Part shown: positions 44,293 through 53,207 of the stretch, piece by piece
How positions within the stretch are numbered: position 1 is the first letter of the stretch
Layout of the letters: every line of letters starts with the position of its first letter
Source: an uncultured delta proteobacterium
GTDB taxonomy: Bacteria > Myxococcota_A > UBA9160 > JAFDET01
NCBI GenBank assembly: GCA_947259215.1
Contig: CAMYLJ010000028.1
Location: 1 to 64,000 of the forward strand
Reading direction: 5' to 3'
Length of the DNA stretch: 64,000 nt
Program-made: the position numbers and the translations under genes
Notes under the pieces: model-generated
The model's database searches: none
Seen by the model: the letters and a program-made list of their open reading frames with translations, nothing else
Told to the model about the DNA's origin: nothing

Positions 44293-44846
44293 GACGCGGC
44301 TCCGATTGTGGAAGGGTCGAACTTGAAGATCCGGAAGAGCTGCCGGCCCACGACTTCGTCGTCACACGTGTAGGTAGTCACCCAGGTCAGGAAATAGCCC
44401 TTCCCGAGGGAGGTGGTCTTGCGGTTCGAGATGGACTCCACCTCGGTCGTCACGTGCAGGTGGTCCCCGGGTTTCAGGTAGCGCACGAACTCGAGTTCGG
44501 AGTTGGTGGCCAGGGTCCCGACATAGCCGGCCTCGTCCAGTGCGACGATCGGGTTGTCCCGGGGAATCTCGCCCGGAGCACCACCGCGCGTGGCGATGCC
44601 CTCGATCTTCGGTCGGGGCATCGTCCAGGCCTGGAGCATCGCCGGAGGCGCGACGATTCCGCCGAAGCGGGTGGTCGCGGCGAACGCTTCGTCGAGATAG
44701 ACCGGGTTGCGGTCGTCCAGGGCGTCGACCCAGTGCCGGATCATCGGCAGGTTGACCGGATCGGGCGCCACCGCGGGCGGGCCCATCGGTTTGCCGACGT
44801 ACTTCTCGAGCTGCGCTCGAAGCCCATCCGTCTCGTCGTCTGCCAT
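44289..44846 (-). CDS. FAS1-like / MaoC N-terminal half dehydratase subunit
   Basis: The 185-residue protein has the FAS1-like dehydratase pattern: LRAQLEKYVGKPMGPPAVAP at the start, RHWVDALDDRNPVYLDEAFA in the middle, then FGGIVAPPAMLQAWTM and the helix-strand FVRYLKPGDHLHVTTEVE. The hydratase-2 His-Asp pair is not obvious, so it is probably the structural half of a heterodimer with 43882-44292. It is the first gene of the operon and starts at ATG 44846. The next upstream gene is the cysteine-rich protein (44972-45751), 125 bases away and on the same strand. Confidence 0.83.
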   Translation of the reverse strand: MADDETDGLRAQLEKYVGKPMGPPAVAPDPVNLPMIRHWVDALDDRNPVYLDEAFAATTRFGGIVAPPAMLQAWTMPRPKIEGIATRGGAPGEIPRDNPIVALDEAGYVGTLATNSELEFVRYLKPGDHLHVTTEVESISNRKTTSLGKGYFLTWVTTYTCDDEVVGRQLFRIFKFDPSTIGAAS

Positions 44847-44971
44847 GGAGCGTCCTCGTCCCGCTGTGGGAGCGGCCGCGGGCTTCCGCGATCGGCGGGC
44901 GGAGGATAGCGAGGCCCGGCCCGGCGAGCAGCGCAGGGAAAGCAGCAAGCGGCGTGGCGCCGCTCCAGCGT

Positions 44972-45751
44972 CTAGGGCGTCGGGAGGGGCAGCGGCGGCG
45001 GCGCTCCGATGCCGACGCAACGGTGGTCGATGCAGGCCGGGACCTGCACCAGGCAGCCCGGGATGGCCAGCGGGCAGCCGTTGGCCGTGTAGTCGCTGCA
45101 GATCTTCGTGTCGATGCGGTCGATGAGTCGCGACGCGCGGCGCGCGCGGCTTCCGTTCACGAAGGCGCCGCAGGTGCCGCCGCACCGGGTGCTGTCATCG
45201 ATCCGCACGCAGTCGCTGTCCATGCGGCAGTAGTTCGAGCGCTTCACGACCGCGGCCACGGCGGCCCCCGCCTTGCGCCGGCGCTCCGCGCAGATGCGGT
45301 CGCCGGGCCGGTCCGGGCACACGTTCGAGCCGCCCTGGCGGTACTCGCACATCTCGCCGGCGGGGCAGGAGCCGGGCTCGTCGCAGCAGAAGACCGGGAC
45401 GATCCCCGGCAGGCACTGGCCCTGGAAGCAGGCCAGGCCGCCCGGACAATCGCAGGCGGTCCGGCACGGGCGCTTCACGTTGCGCAGGCAGACCTGCGCG
45501 TCGCAGTCCGCGCACGTGGGGCAGCTCGGCACGCAGGTGCAGGTGGTTCCGGTGGGGCAGGTGTCGGAGAGGATCGAGGGCGCCAGCGACGCGCCCGAGC
45601 CGAGCGGGATCGGCCCGAGCTGGCAGGTCGAGATCGGCGGCTCGCAGAGCGGGGCCGAGACCGGGTACAGATCCTGGGCGCCGCTGGCAGCCGCCAGCAG
45701 CAGCCCGGCGGGCAGGAGGCCGAGAAGGAGAAGGGTTCGTGCGCGCGTCAT
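44972..45751 (-). CDS. Cysteine-rich secreted protein
   Basis: The protein has 259 residues from ATG 45751, with a Sec signal peptide (TRARTLLLLGLLPAGLLLAA) and 29 cysteines in the mature part, many as CxxC or C-x(3-7)-C modules. Blocks such as CPTGTTCTCVPSCPTC and CDCPGGLACFQGQC resemble small disulphide-rich EB-type modules seen in secreted proteins of myxobacteria. The tail is Pro-rich (PPPLPLPTP). Function is unknown: adhesion or protection is typical, but not shown. The 125-base gap to the following gene on its strand holds nothing clear, and 45752-45878 is an empty intergenic stretch. Confidence 0.75.
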   Translation of the reverse strand: MTRARTLLLLGLLPAGLLLAAASGAQDLYPVSAPLCEPPISTCQLGPIPLGSGASLAPSILSDTCPTGTTCTCVPSCPTCADCDAQVCLRNVKRPCRTACDCPGGLACFQGQCLPGIVPVFCCDEPGSCPAGEMCEYRQGGSNVCPDRPGDRICAERRRKAGAAVAAVVKRSNYCRMDSDCVRIDDSTRCGGTCGAFVNGSRARRASRLIDRIDTKICSDYTANGCPLAIPGCLVQVPACIDHRCVGIGAPPPLPLPTP

Positions 45752-45878
45752 GGTCGTCTCCTGCGTCCCCGGCGGGCGGATCGGGCCCTTCCCGGTCATG
45801 GAAGGTGCTTGGCAGAGGGCTGGAGGTGACGCGAGGCGCGGGTCGCGAATCCCCGCGGGGGCTGGTCCGGGCGTGGGC

Positions 45879-47777
45879 TCAGGGAAGCCCCGCGCGCCGA
45901 AGGCTGTCCCGAAGCTCCGCCCGTTCGTCCGCATCCATCAGTGCGGCGTTGCGGGCCTCTACCACGAAATCGGCGCTTAGCTCGGGATTCACCCGCAGGC
46001 TCTCCTGAACGAGGAGCTGCGCTTCGTCGCGACGCCCCTGTGAGTCGTACATGACCGCCAGCTGAAGCCGAGCCAGGATCATGTCCGGATTGGCCACCCG
46101 GATGCGCTCATAGAGCTCGCGGGCGACCTCCGTGCGGCCCGCCAGGTAGTTGATGTCGGCGATCGCCATCAGGTCGCCCCCCGAGATCTTGGGGTTGCGG
46201 CGCAGCGCTCGCCGGGCCGACCGGAGCGCACCCAGCGGATCCCCCGACAGCACCCGGATGTACGCGAGAAACGTATGCGGGACGTCCCAGTTCGGGTCCA
46301 CTTCAACGGCGCGCTCGGCGTAGGCCCGCGCTTCAGCGGTCCGGCCCTGCGCAGCCAGTCCGGCCGCCTTGTTGACGAGGGCGGTCGGGTTCGATTCGTC
46401 GATCGCGAGGGCCCGATCGGCCTGCTCCACGACGCGATCCGGGAGCGTCGGGTCGAGGCTCCACAGGTTGTAGTACTCGTTGAGGTAGATCCCTCCGAGC
46501 AGCGCGTGGGCGCTCGCGTAGTCCGGATCCAGCGCGAGCGCGTGCTCGATCAGCGCTCGCGCTCGCCGGTGGTCCTCGCGCGTGAACTTCATGTAGTGAT
46601 GGAACGCCCTCATGTACACGTCATGGGCGGTCTGGCTCTCGGTGGGCTTACGGCGCGTGCGCTCGATCTCGGCGGCGCGGATCTCGACGCCCACGGCGCC
46701 CATGATCTGCTCCGAAAGCTCGGACTGGACCGAGAAGAGGTCGGCGAGCTCGCGGTCGTAGCGCTCGCCCCACAAGTGGAAGCCGCTCGTCGCGTCGATG
46801 AGCTGAGCGGTCACGCGCACCCGATCCGAGTCCCTGCGCACGCTTCCCTCCACCACGTAGCGCACGCCGAGCTCGCGCCCGACGTCCTCCACCTTGACCG
46901 CCTGACCCTTGTAGGTGAAGGCCGAGTTCCGGGAGATCACGAAGAGCGCGTCGTTGCGCGACAGGTCGGTAGTGAGGTCTTCCGTGATCCCGTCGGCGAA
47001 GTACTCCTGTGCCGGGTCCCCGCTCATGTTGGTGAAGGGCAGGACGACGATCGAGGGTTGGTCGGGCAGGGGCGGATCGACCGGCGGGCCGCTCACCCCG
47101 GCGAGATCGATCACGAGGCCCATGGGTCGCGGCCAGGTCGCCCACAGGACACCTCCCAGGAGCAGCAGGGCCGCCGCGGAGATGGCCAGCACGGAGAGGC
47201 GTCGCCGCCTTCCGCGCGACCGGACCGTACCGCGTGCGGCCTTGCCCGGCCCGTGCGGCTGAACCCGGTAGACGCGTACGGGCTCCGGGATGTTCTTGAC
47301 CGTCTGCGCGCCGAGGTCCTCGTATCCGAAGGCGAGCTTGTTCTTGACCTGGTCGTAGGCGGTGCCGGAGATGCACACGCCGCCGGGCTCGGCCAGGCCC
47401 TCGAGCCGCGCGGTCACGTTCACCCCGTCGCCGTAGATGCGCTCGCCGTCCACCACCACGTCGCCGAGGTTCACGCCGATGCGGAAGCGCATCCGCTGCT
47501 CCTCGGGCAGCGCGGCGTGCCGGCGCGCCAGCTCGCCCTGGATCTCCACGGCGCACTGCACCGCATCCACCACGCTCGGGAACTCGGCGAGGACGTTGTC
47601 GCCCGGGGCATCCACCACGCGGCCGCCGTACTGGCCGATCGTGTCGCCCAGGAGCTGGCGGCACTCGGCCAGCAGCCGCACGGTGCCCATCTCGTCCGCG
47701 GCCATCAGCCGACTGAAGCCGACCGCGTCGGCGGAGAGGACGGTGGTGAGCCTGCGCTGGGCTCGCTCAGCGGGCAC
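45879..47777 (-). CDS. Class-III adenylate cyclase with TPR domain, membrane anchored
   Basis: The 632-residue protein has an N-terminal class-III cyclase domain (about 10-180) with metal sites in VLSADAVGFSRLM and APGDNVLAEF, and IYGDGVNVTARLEGLAEPGG. An Arg-rich stretch and one TM segment (AISAAALLLLGGVLWATW, about residue 208) follow. Then comes a periplasmic FlgO/TolB-like domain (IVVLPFTNMSGDPAQEYFAD), and seven or so TPR-like repeats up to the C-terminus. This layout is common in cyclase sensors of the rhizobial/deltaproteobacterial type, where external sensing may gate cAMP production. It is unlinked to the neighbouring genes by spacing. The antisense strand is open too, but only as a shadow. 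Confidence 0.87.
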   Translation of the reverse strand: MPAERAQRRLTTVLSADAVGFSRLMAADEMGTVRLLAECRQLLGDTIGQYGGRVVDAPGDNVLAEFPSVVDAVQCAVEIQGELARRHAALPEEQRMRFRIGVNLGDVVVDGERIYGDGVNVTARLEGLAEPGGVCISGTAYDQVKNKLAFGYEDLGAQTVKNIPEPVRVYRVQPHGPGKAARGTVRSRGRRRRLSVLAISAAALLLLGGVLWATWPRPMGLVIDLAGVSGPPVDPPLPDQPSIVVLPFTNMSGDPAQEYFADGITEDLTTDLSRNDALFVISRNSAFTYKGQAVKVEDVGRELGVRYVVEGSVRRDSDRVRVTAQLIDATSGFHLWGERYDRELADLFSVQSELSEQIMGAVGVEIRAAEIERTRRKPTESQTAHDVYMRAFHHYMKFTREDHRRARALIEHALALDPDYASAHALLGGIYLNEYYNLWSLDPTLPDRVVEQADRALAIDESNPTALVNKAAGLAAQGRTAEARAYAERAVEVDPNWDVPHTFLAYIRVLSGDPLGALRSARRALRRNPKISGGDLMAIADINYLAGRTEVARELYERIRVANPDMILARLQLAVMYDSQGRRDEAQLLVQESLRVNPELSADFVVEARNAALMDADERAELRDSLRRAGLP

Positions 47778-47898
47778 GGCGGACAGGGTACACCCGCGTT
47801 CGCCTGCACCCCCGTGTGCATAGGAGGGCTCTAGACAAAATAACGCAAGATCAAGGAGTTACGCGTGATCCAGCTCCGAAACAATAGATGGGGAGCGC

Positions 47899-48150
47899 AT
47901 GGCCATCCTCGTCTCCGTCTGCGGCGTGCTTCTGGCGGGCCTCGCCTCGCCGCCCCCGAGTGCCGGCTGCCGGAGGTGGTCCGCATCGGCGGGATCGTGG
48001 CGCTGGTGGCCGCCGCCGTGCCGGCGCTGATGCCGACGGCACGTTTCGAGTCGAGCGTGCGTTGGGCGCTCTCCCGCCCCCTCGCCATCCACCGCGTCTG
48101 GTTCGCGATGGCAGCCAGCCTGGGTGTCCTGATCGTCTACGCGGGCGCTT
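47899..48150 (+). pseudogene. Small membrane-protein gene (DUF2065-like), frameshifted and 3'-truncated
   Basis: From ATG 47899, with GGGGAG upstream, the frame reads a signal-anchor-like MAILVSVCGVLLAGLASPPP. The likely continuation lies in another frame: CRLPEVVRIGGIVALVAAAV, then a basic stretch, RPLAIHRVWFAMAASLGVLI and VYAGAS. Two hydrophobic helices around a basic stretch with R-x-W/W-F-x-M/L-x-x-x-L-G match small YjeT/DUF2065-type membrane proteins. One indel near 47960 would restore a single protein. The 3' end runs antisense into the thiolase gene. This is a broken gene or a sequencing error. Confidence 0.35.
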
Positions 48151-49621
48151 CGTCCAGACGGAGCTTGCCGTGGCCGTCGATGTCTCCTCGCCGGCCGCAG
48201 AACTCCTCGTGCATCATGGCGTCCATCCGCGCGGGGTCGCTCGTCGTTCCCCAGGTACGGCGGCCGTCGTCCGTGAGGCACGCCGCGTGGGCGATGCGAG
48301 GCGTGCCCTTCTGGTGCGCCACGGTGTAGGCCTCGATCGTCACGGGGCCCTCCCACTCGACCAGGGCCTCGCGCAGCGGGAGGGCGTCGACCTGCGCCTG
48401 GAGATTCTCGTAGCGGAAGCCCTTCGAAGGCGGCTCGGCGGAGTAGATCCCGATGGCGTGCTTGGCGAGCCAGCCACCGTTGCCGTGGACCAGGCCGGTC
48501 GACGTACGGTTCTCACGCAGCACCTCGGCCATGCGCGCGATCGCGTGGAGTCCGTAGCTGTTCAGGGGCCCGCCCCCGAAGGTCAGCCCGCCGGTGACGG
48601 TGAGCGCGCGGTCCTCGGGAATCCCGAGCTCCGCGGCGGCCACCTCCACCGAGGACGGGAAGCAGCTGTACAGATCGAAGTGGTCGATCTCCTCGACGCT
48701 CTTTCCGGCCAGCTCGAGCGCGCGCGCGCCTGCGATGCGCATCGCGGGCGAGCGATGGAACTCCGCCCGCGTGGACAGGAAGCTGGCGTCGTTGGCTTCG
48801 GTCGCGGCGTGCAGGAAGACGAGCTTCTCGTCGGGCACGCCCGCCTCGCGCGCGGTTTCGAGCGAGCAGAGCAACAGGCCCGCTCCCATGTCCACACGGG
48901 CGTTGGCGTTCATCAGCCGCGTGTAGGGGAACGAGATCATCGGATTGTCGGGCGAAGCCTGGCCGATCTCCTGGGCGGAGTAGGCCTGGCGGATCCAGGC
49001 GTGGGGGTTGTCGCGCGCGACGGCGTTGAAGCCGGCCCAGAGCTCGGCGATCCGTTCCACGTGCGCCTCGAGGGTCTCGCCGTTCGCGAAGCGGATCGCG
49101 CTCTCGATGATGGCGAAGATGTCGCCGGCGCTGTTCATGCCGCGCGCGAGCTCGGCGTCGTGGAAGATCGCCTTGTCCTCAGCGAGCTTGCGGTCGGGCG
49201 TGCCGGGTGCCTCGCTCTGGGGAAGCTCGACGCCCTGGCGCTGGGCCTGGCCCACGCTGCGGCCGTTCTCCGCGCCGGTGACCAGCACGACGCCGCGGCG
49301 CCCCGCCTGGATCTCGCGGGCGGCATCGATCACGCAGGCCTGGGAGAAGTTTCCGCCGTAGGGCGTGCCGACGGTCTCCTCGGGCGTGGCGCCGAGGCGG
49401 CGCGCGATCTCACGCCCGGGGTCCCCGTAGCCCCAGGCTCCCCGCAGCACGTAGATCGCATCCGCTCGCTGCAGCAGCTTCGGGGCGGCGGCGTCTTCGC
49501 CCGCCCGCTCGAGCGCCGCCAGCATCAGCGCCAGCGGCTCGGCCGCCTCGCGCGGATCGTCCAGGCGCTGAAGGATCTGGCCGACGCCGACCAAGACCGG
49601 GATCGATTGACCTGAGCTCAT
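48137..49621 (-). CDS. Thiolase-like acetyl-CoA acetyltransferase family protein
   Basis: The 494-residue protein has thiolase-fold landmarks IPVLVGVGQILQRLDDP, VVLVTGAENGRSVGQAQRQG, FDLYSCFPSSVEVAAAELG and GGLTFGGGPLNSYGLHAIAR, plus an extra C-terminal OB-like domain (from about 410). This longer form is the acetyl-CoA acetyltransferase-like group common in actinobacteria and deltaproteobacteria, related to SCP2/Ltp enzymes. It is divergent from the BVMO operon at 49770 with 148 bases between, a probable shared control region. It likely acts in thiolytic or aldolytic chain cleavage in that pathway. Confidence 0.85.
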   Translation of the reverse strand: MSSGQSIPVLVGVGQILQRLDDPREAAEPLALMLAALERAGEDAAAPKLLQRADAIYVLRGAWGYGDPGREIARRLGATPEETVGTPYGGNFSQACVIDAAREIQAGRRGVVLVTGAENGRSVGQAQRQGVELPQSEAPGTPDRKLAEDKAIFHDAELARGMNSAGDIFAIIESAIRFANGETLEAHVERIAELWAGFNAVARDNPHAWIRQAYSAQEIGQASPDNPMISFPYTRLMNANARVDMGAGLLLCSLETAREAGVPDEKLVFLHAATEANDASFLSTRAEFHRSPAMRIAGARALELAGKSVEEIDHFDLYSCFPSSVEVAAAELGIPEDRALTVTGGLTFGGGPLNSYGLHAIARMAEVLRENRTSTGLVHGNGGWLAKHAIGIYSAEPPSKGFRYENLQAQVDALPLREALVEWEGPVTIEAYTVAHQKGTPRIAHAACLTDDGRRTWGTTSDPARMDAMMHEEFCGRRGDIDGHGKLRLDEAPA

Positions 49622-49769
49622 CGTCTCTTTCTGGTTCCCCGGGGGGAGGCGGGTGCGGGGGTCGTTCAGCCCCTATCCTCCCACTCCCTCTAGCGTTCAT
49701 GTGGCCTCGGAGAGTAGGCGCTCGGGCGCCAGCCGACCCGCCGATCCGCCCGCGTGGCTTCTGGAAGCG

Positions 49770-51257
49770 ATGACGACGGAACCGACTTCGACCCCCGCCG
49801 CTGCTCCCCGCAACGACCTCCGCTTCATCGTGATCGGCGCAGGGATGTCGGGGATCCTCAGCGCCATCAAGCTGAAGCAGGCCGGCTTCGACGACTTCGC
49901 CGTCTACGAGAAGGCCGATCGCCTGGGCGGGACCTGGCGGGAGAACACGTACCCGGGCATCGCCTGCGACGTCCCGTCGCACTTCTACAGCTACTCCTTC
50001 GCCCCGAACCCCGACTGGAGCCACCGCTTCTCGCCGGGAGCCGAGATCCACGCCTACTTCGAGGCCGTCGCGCACCGCTACGGCGTCCACGAGCGGATCC
50101 AGTTCGGCAAGGAAGTCACGCGCTGCGCGTTCGAAGACGGGCGCTGGCGGATCGAGACCAGCGACGGGGCGACCGACGTAGCGGACTTCGTAATCGCAGC
50201 GACGGGGGTGCTCCACCATCCCGCCATCCCGGACATCGAGGGCCTCGACGACTTCGAGGGCGCGCTCTTCCACAGCGCGCGCTGGGATCACGACGTGCCC
50301 GTGGCGGGCAAGCGCGTGGGCGTCGTGGGCACCGGCTCGTCCGCGATCCAGATCGTCTCCGCGCTGGTGGACCGGGTGGAGGAGCTGACGCTCTTCCAGC
50401 GCACCGCCCAGTGGATCACGCCGATCGAGAACCCGGCCTACAGCGACACCGAGAAGGCCGAGTTCCAGGAGCACCCGGAAGCCATGCAGACGATCCGGGA
50501 TGCGGTCGCGCGCGCCTTCACCGACGGCTTCGCCAACGTGCTGGTAGATGCCGACTCGCCCATGCTCCAGGTGATCCACGACTCCTGCCTGGCCAACCTC
50601 GAGAACAACGTCAAGGACCCGGAGCTGCGGGAGAAGCTGCGCCCCGACTACCGCGCGACCTGCAAGCGCCTGATCATGTCCGAGGACTTCTACGACGCCA
50701 TCCAGCGACCCAACGCGAAGCTCGTGACGGAGGGGATCGAGCGCCTCGAGAAGTCCGGCGTGCGCACGCGCGACGGGCGCCTGCACGAGCTGGACGTGCT
50801 GGTCCTGGCCACCGGGTTCCGGGTCGAGGACTTCGTGCGGCCGATGCGGGTGATCGGCCGCAGCGGCGCGTCCATGGACGAGGTCTGGAAGGACGGACCG
50901 TTCGCCCACCTGGCGATCTCGGTCCCGGACTTTCCGAACTTCTTCATGCTCAACGGGCCCAACGGCCCGGTGGGGAACTTCTCGCTGATCGAGGTCGCGG
51001 AGCTCCAGTTCGGCTACATCCTGCAGCTGGTCGAGCAGGTCCGGTCCGGCGCCTGTGACGAGATCTGCGCCTCCCAGGAGGCGATGCAGCGGTTCGACGC
51101 CGAGCGTCGCGAGGCCGCGAAGAAGACGATCTGGGCCAGCGGCTGCAAGAGCTGGTATCTCGACGCCGACGGCCTGCCGACGGCCTGGCCCTTCACCTTC
51201 GACCGCTTCCGCGAGGAGATGAGCAAGCCGCAGCTCGGCGACTTCGAGCGGAGATGA
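49770..51257 (+). CDS. Flavin-binding Baeyer-Villiger monooxygenase
   Basis: The 495-residue protein starts at ATG 49770. It has FAD motif FIVIGAGMSGILSAIKL (about 19-35), RLGGTWRENTYPGIACD, BVMO fingerprint FEGALFHSARWDHD, and NADPH motif VGVVGTGSSAIQIVSAL. It lacks the long N-terminal extension of the 42024 enzyme, matching the shorter group of BVMOs/flavin-containing monooxygenases such as those for 4-hydroxyacetophenone or terpenoid ketones. An in-frame extension upstream (49653) is not protein-like. It heads a six-gene plus-strand operon. The substrate is unknown. Confidence 0.9.
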   Translation: MTTEPTSTPAAAPRNDLRFIVIGAGMSGILSAIKLKQAGFDDFAVYEKADRLGGTWRENTYPGIACDVPSHFYSYSFAPNPDWSHRFSPGAEIHAYFEAVAHRYGVHERIQFGKEVTRCAFEDGRWRIETSDGATDVADFVIAATGVLHHPAIPDIEGLDDFEGALFHSARWDHDVPVAGKRVGVVGTGSSAIQIVSALVDRVEELTLFQRTAQWITPIENPAYSDTEKAEFQEHPEAMQTIRDAVARAFTDGFANVLVDADSPMLQVIHDSCLANLENNVKDPELREKLRPDYRATCKRLIMSEDFYDAIQRPNAKLVTEGIERLEKSGVRTRDGRLHELDVLVLATGFRVEDFVRPMRVIGRSGASMDEVWKDGPFAHLAISVPDFPNFFMLNGPNGPVGNFSLIEVAELQFGYILQLVEQVRSGACDEICASQEAMQRFDAERREAAKKTIWASGCKSWYLDADGLPTAWPFTFDRFREEMSKPQLGDFERR

Positions 51258-51294
51258 GCCGCCGTCCCTTCCCGGCGCAACCCAGGAGCCCCCA

Positions 51295-52092
51295 GTGAAC
51301 CCCGAGCATTGCCTCGTCGAACGCGAAGGCCACGTCCTGACCGTCACCCTGAATCGCCCCGAAGCGAAGAACGCCCTCTCCGGCGGCATGCTGGCGGGGA
51401 TGTACCGGGCCTGGCGCCTGCTCGACGAGGATCCCGACCTGCGCGTCGCCGTTCTCACGGGCCGCGGCGACGTCTTCTGTGCCGGCGCCGATCTCAAGGC
51501 CATGGGAGGCGGCCAGAAGGACGAGGAGTTCCAGAAGCTGATGGCCGAGGTGCCGGACCTGCACTGGCAGGCGCTGCTGCGCCACAACCGGCCCCTGAAG
51601 CCGATCATCGCGGCGGTGGAGGGCTTCGCGGTGGCCGGGGGGACGGAGATCCTCCAGGGCACGGACATCCGGGTGGCTGCCGAGGACGCGACCTTCGGCG
51701 TCACCGAGGCCCGGCGCGGCCTCTTCCCCCTCGGCGGCAGCAGCGTGCGGCTGCGGCGACAGATCCCCTACACCCTGGCGGCCGAGATCCTGCTCACGGG
51801 ACGCCACGTCACGGCCCAGGAGGCGCTCGACTTCGGCCTGGTGGGCCGGGTCGTTCCCAGCGGCCAGACCCTGGACGAAGCCCGGAAGATCGCCGCCGAG
51901 ATCTGCGAGAATGGCCCGCTTTCGATCCGGGCCCTGATGCGCATGCTGCGCGAGATCGACGAGAGCTACCCTGAGGCCGTCGCTCTGGAGAAGGAGCTCG
52001 AGATCGGCGGCCCCGTCTTCGCCTCGAAGGACGCCCGGGAAGGACCGCGTGCCTTCGCGGAGAAGCGCAAGCCCGTGTACCGGGGCGAGTAA
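51295..52092 (+). CDS. Enoyl-CoA hydratase/isomerase (crotonase family)
   Basis: The protein has 265 residues from GTG 51295. Crotonase oxyanion-hole motifs GRGDVFCAGADLKAMGGG (about 60-77) and ALRHNRPLKPIIAAVEGFAV-like GFAVAGGTEI are clear, followed by FGVTEARRGLFPLGGSSVRL. Glu at the second site lies in VTEARRG, one position from the canonical place. It catalyses hydration or isomerisation of unsaturated acyl-CoA. It is 37 bases downstream of the BVMO gene and 16 bases upstream of the Zn-ADH gene, so it lies within the operon. Confidence 0.9.
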   Translation: MNPEHCLVEREGHVLTVTLNRPEAKNALSGGMLAGMYRAWRLLDEDPDLRVAVLTGRGDVFCAGADLKAMGGGQKDEEFQKLMAEVPDLHWQALLRHNRPLKPIIAAVEGFAVAGGTEILQGTDIRVAAEDATFGVTEARRGLFPLGGSSVRLRRQIPYTLAAEILLTGRHVTAQEALDFGLVGRVVPSGQTLDEARKIAAEICENGPLSIRALMRMLREIDESYPEAVALEKELEIGGPVFASKDAREGPRAFAEKRKPVYRGE

Positions 52093-52108
52093 CCGGAGGA
52101 GACCGACC

Positions 52109-53197
52109 GTGAAAGCAGCCGTCATGCGCGCGAATCACGCCCCCCTCGAGCTCGAGGAGGTCGGGATCGACGACCCGGGTCCGGGCGAGGTGCTCCTGAA
52201 GACGGTCGCGTCCGGCATCTGCCACAGCGACCTCCACGTGATCGAGGGCAGCCTTCCCATGCCGCCGCCCTGCATCCTCGGCCACGAGCCAGCGGGCATC
52301 GTCGAGGCGGTAGGGGAGGGCGTCGTCGACTTCGCTCCGGGTGACCATGTGATCGGCTGCCTCACCTCGTGGTGCGGCGTCTGCAAGTTCTGCACGGAGG
52401 GGCGCCCCTACCTGTGCCCCACCCAGTTCGCGGGTCGGCCCGAGGGCTCGAAGCCGCGGCTCGTCGACGCGAAGGGCGATCCGCTGATGCAGTTCGCCAA
52501 CCTCTCTTCGTTCGCCGAGCAGATGCTCTGTCCGCAGCGCTCGCTGGTCAAGATCCGCGACGACATGCCCTTGGACCGGGCGTCGCTGATCGGTTGCGGC
52601 GTCACCACGGGGCTCGGCGCCGCGCTCAACACCGTGCACGTCCGGGCCGGGTCGAGCGTGGTCATCATCGGCTGCGGCGGCGTTGGACTGGCCGCGATCC
52701 AGGGCGCACGCATCGTGGGGGCGAGCCGGATCATCGCCGTGGATGCCCAGTCCTGGAAGTTCGATCTCGCCCGCAAATGCGGCGCCACCGACTGCATCGA
52801 CGCCACCGATGGCGACGCTGTCGCCGCGGTGCACGCGCTCACGGGCGGAGGTGTCGACTTCGCGTTCGAGTGCATCGGGCTCGTGCCCACCGTACAGCAG
52901 GCCGTCGCCATGACGGGCCGCGGCGGCACCACCGTGCTGGTCGGGGTCGTGCCGATTACCGAGCTGGTGCCGGTCTCCGCGGCCGACCTCACCTTGCAGG
53001 AGAAGAAGATCACGGGTTCCTACATGGGGTCGAACCGCTTCCGCTTCGACATGCCCAAGTACATCGATTTCTACCTGGACGGCCGCCTGTTCCTGGATGA
53101 GATGATCTCCTCGCGCATCGCCCTGGAAGACGTCAACGAGGCCTTCGATCACATGCGCAAGGGCGAGGCGGCCAGGCAGGTGATCGTCTTCGACTGA
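52109..53197 (+). CDS. Zinc-dependent alcohol dehydrogenase (MDR family)
   Basis: The protein has 362 residues from GTG 52109, after GGAGGA. The catalytic zinc ligands appear in GICHSDLHVIEG (Cys) and GHEPAGIVE (His-Glu), and structural zinc in CGVCKFCTEGRPYLC (four Cys). The NAD site GCGGVGLAAIQGARIVGA and the acidic D following indicate NAD(H). It belongs to the class-III-like long-chain MDR group. It oxidises a primary or secondary alcohol intermediate after BVMO and hydrolase steps. The stop is 10 bases before the next gene. Confidence 0.9.
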   Translation: MKAAVMRANHAPLELEEVGIDDPGPGEVLLKTVASGICHSDLHVIEGSLPMPPPCILGHEPAGIVEAVGEGVVDFAPGDHVIGCLTSWCGVCKFCTEGRPYLCPTQFAGRPEGSKPRLVDAKGDPLMQFANLSSFAEQMLCPQRSLVKIRDDMPLDRASLIGCGVTTGLGAALNTVHVRAGSSVVIIGCGGVGLAAIQGARIVGASRIIAVDAQSWKFDLARKCGATDCIDATDGDAVAAVHALTGGGVDFAFECIGLVPTVQQAVAMTGRGGTTVLVGVVPITELVPVSAADLTLQEKKITGSYMGSNRFRFDMPKYIDFYLDGRLFLDEMISSRIALEDVNEAFDHMRKGEAARQVIVFD

Positions 53198-53207
53198 GGC
53201 GAGGACG

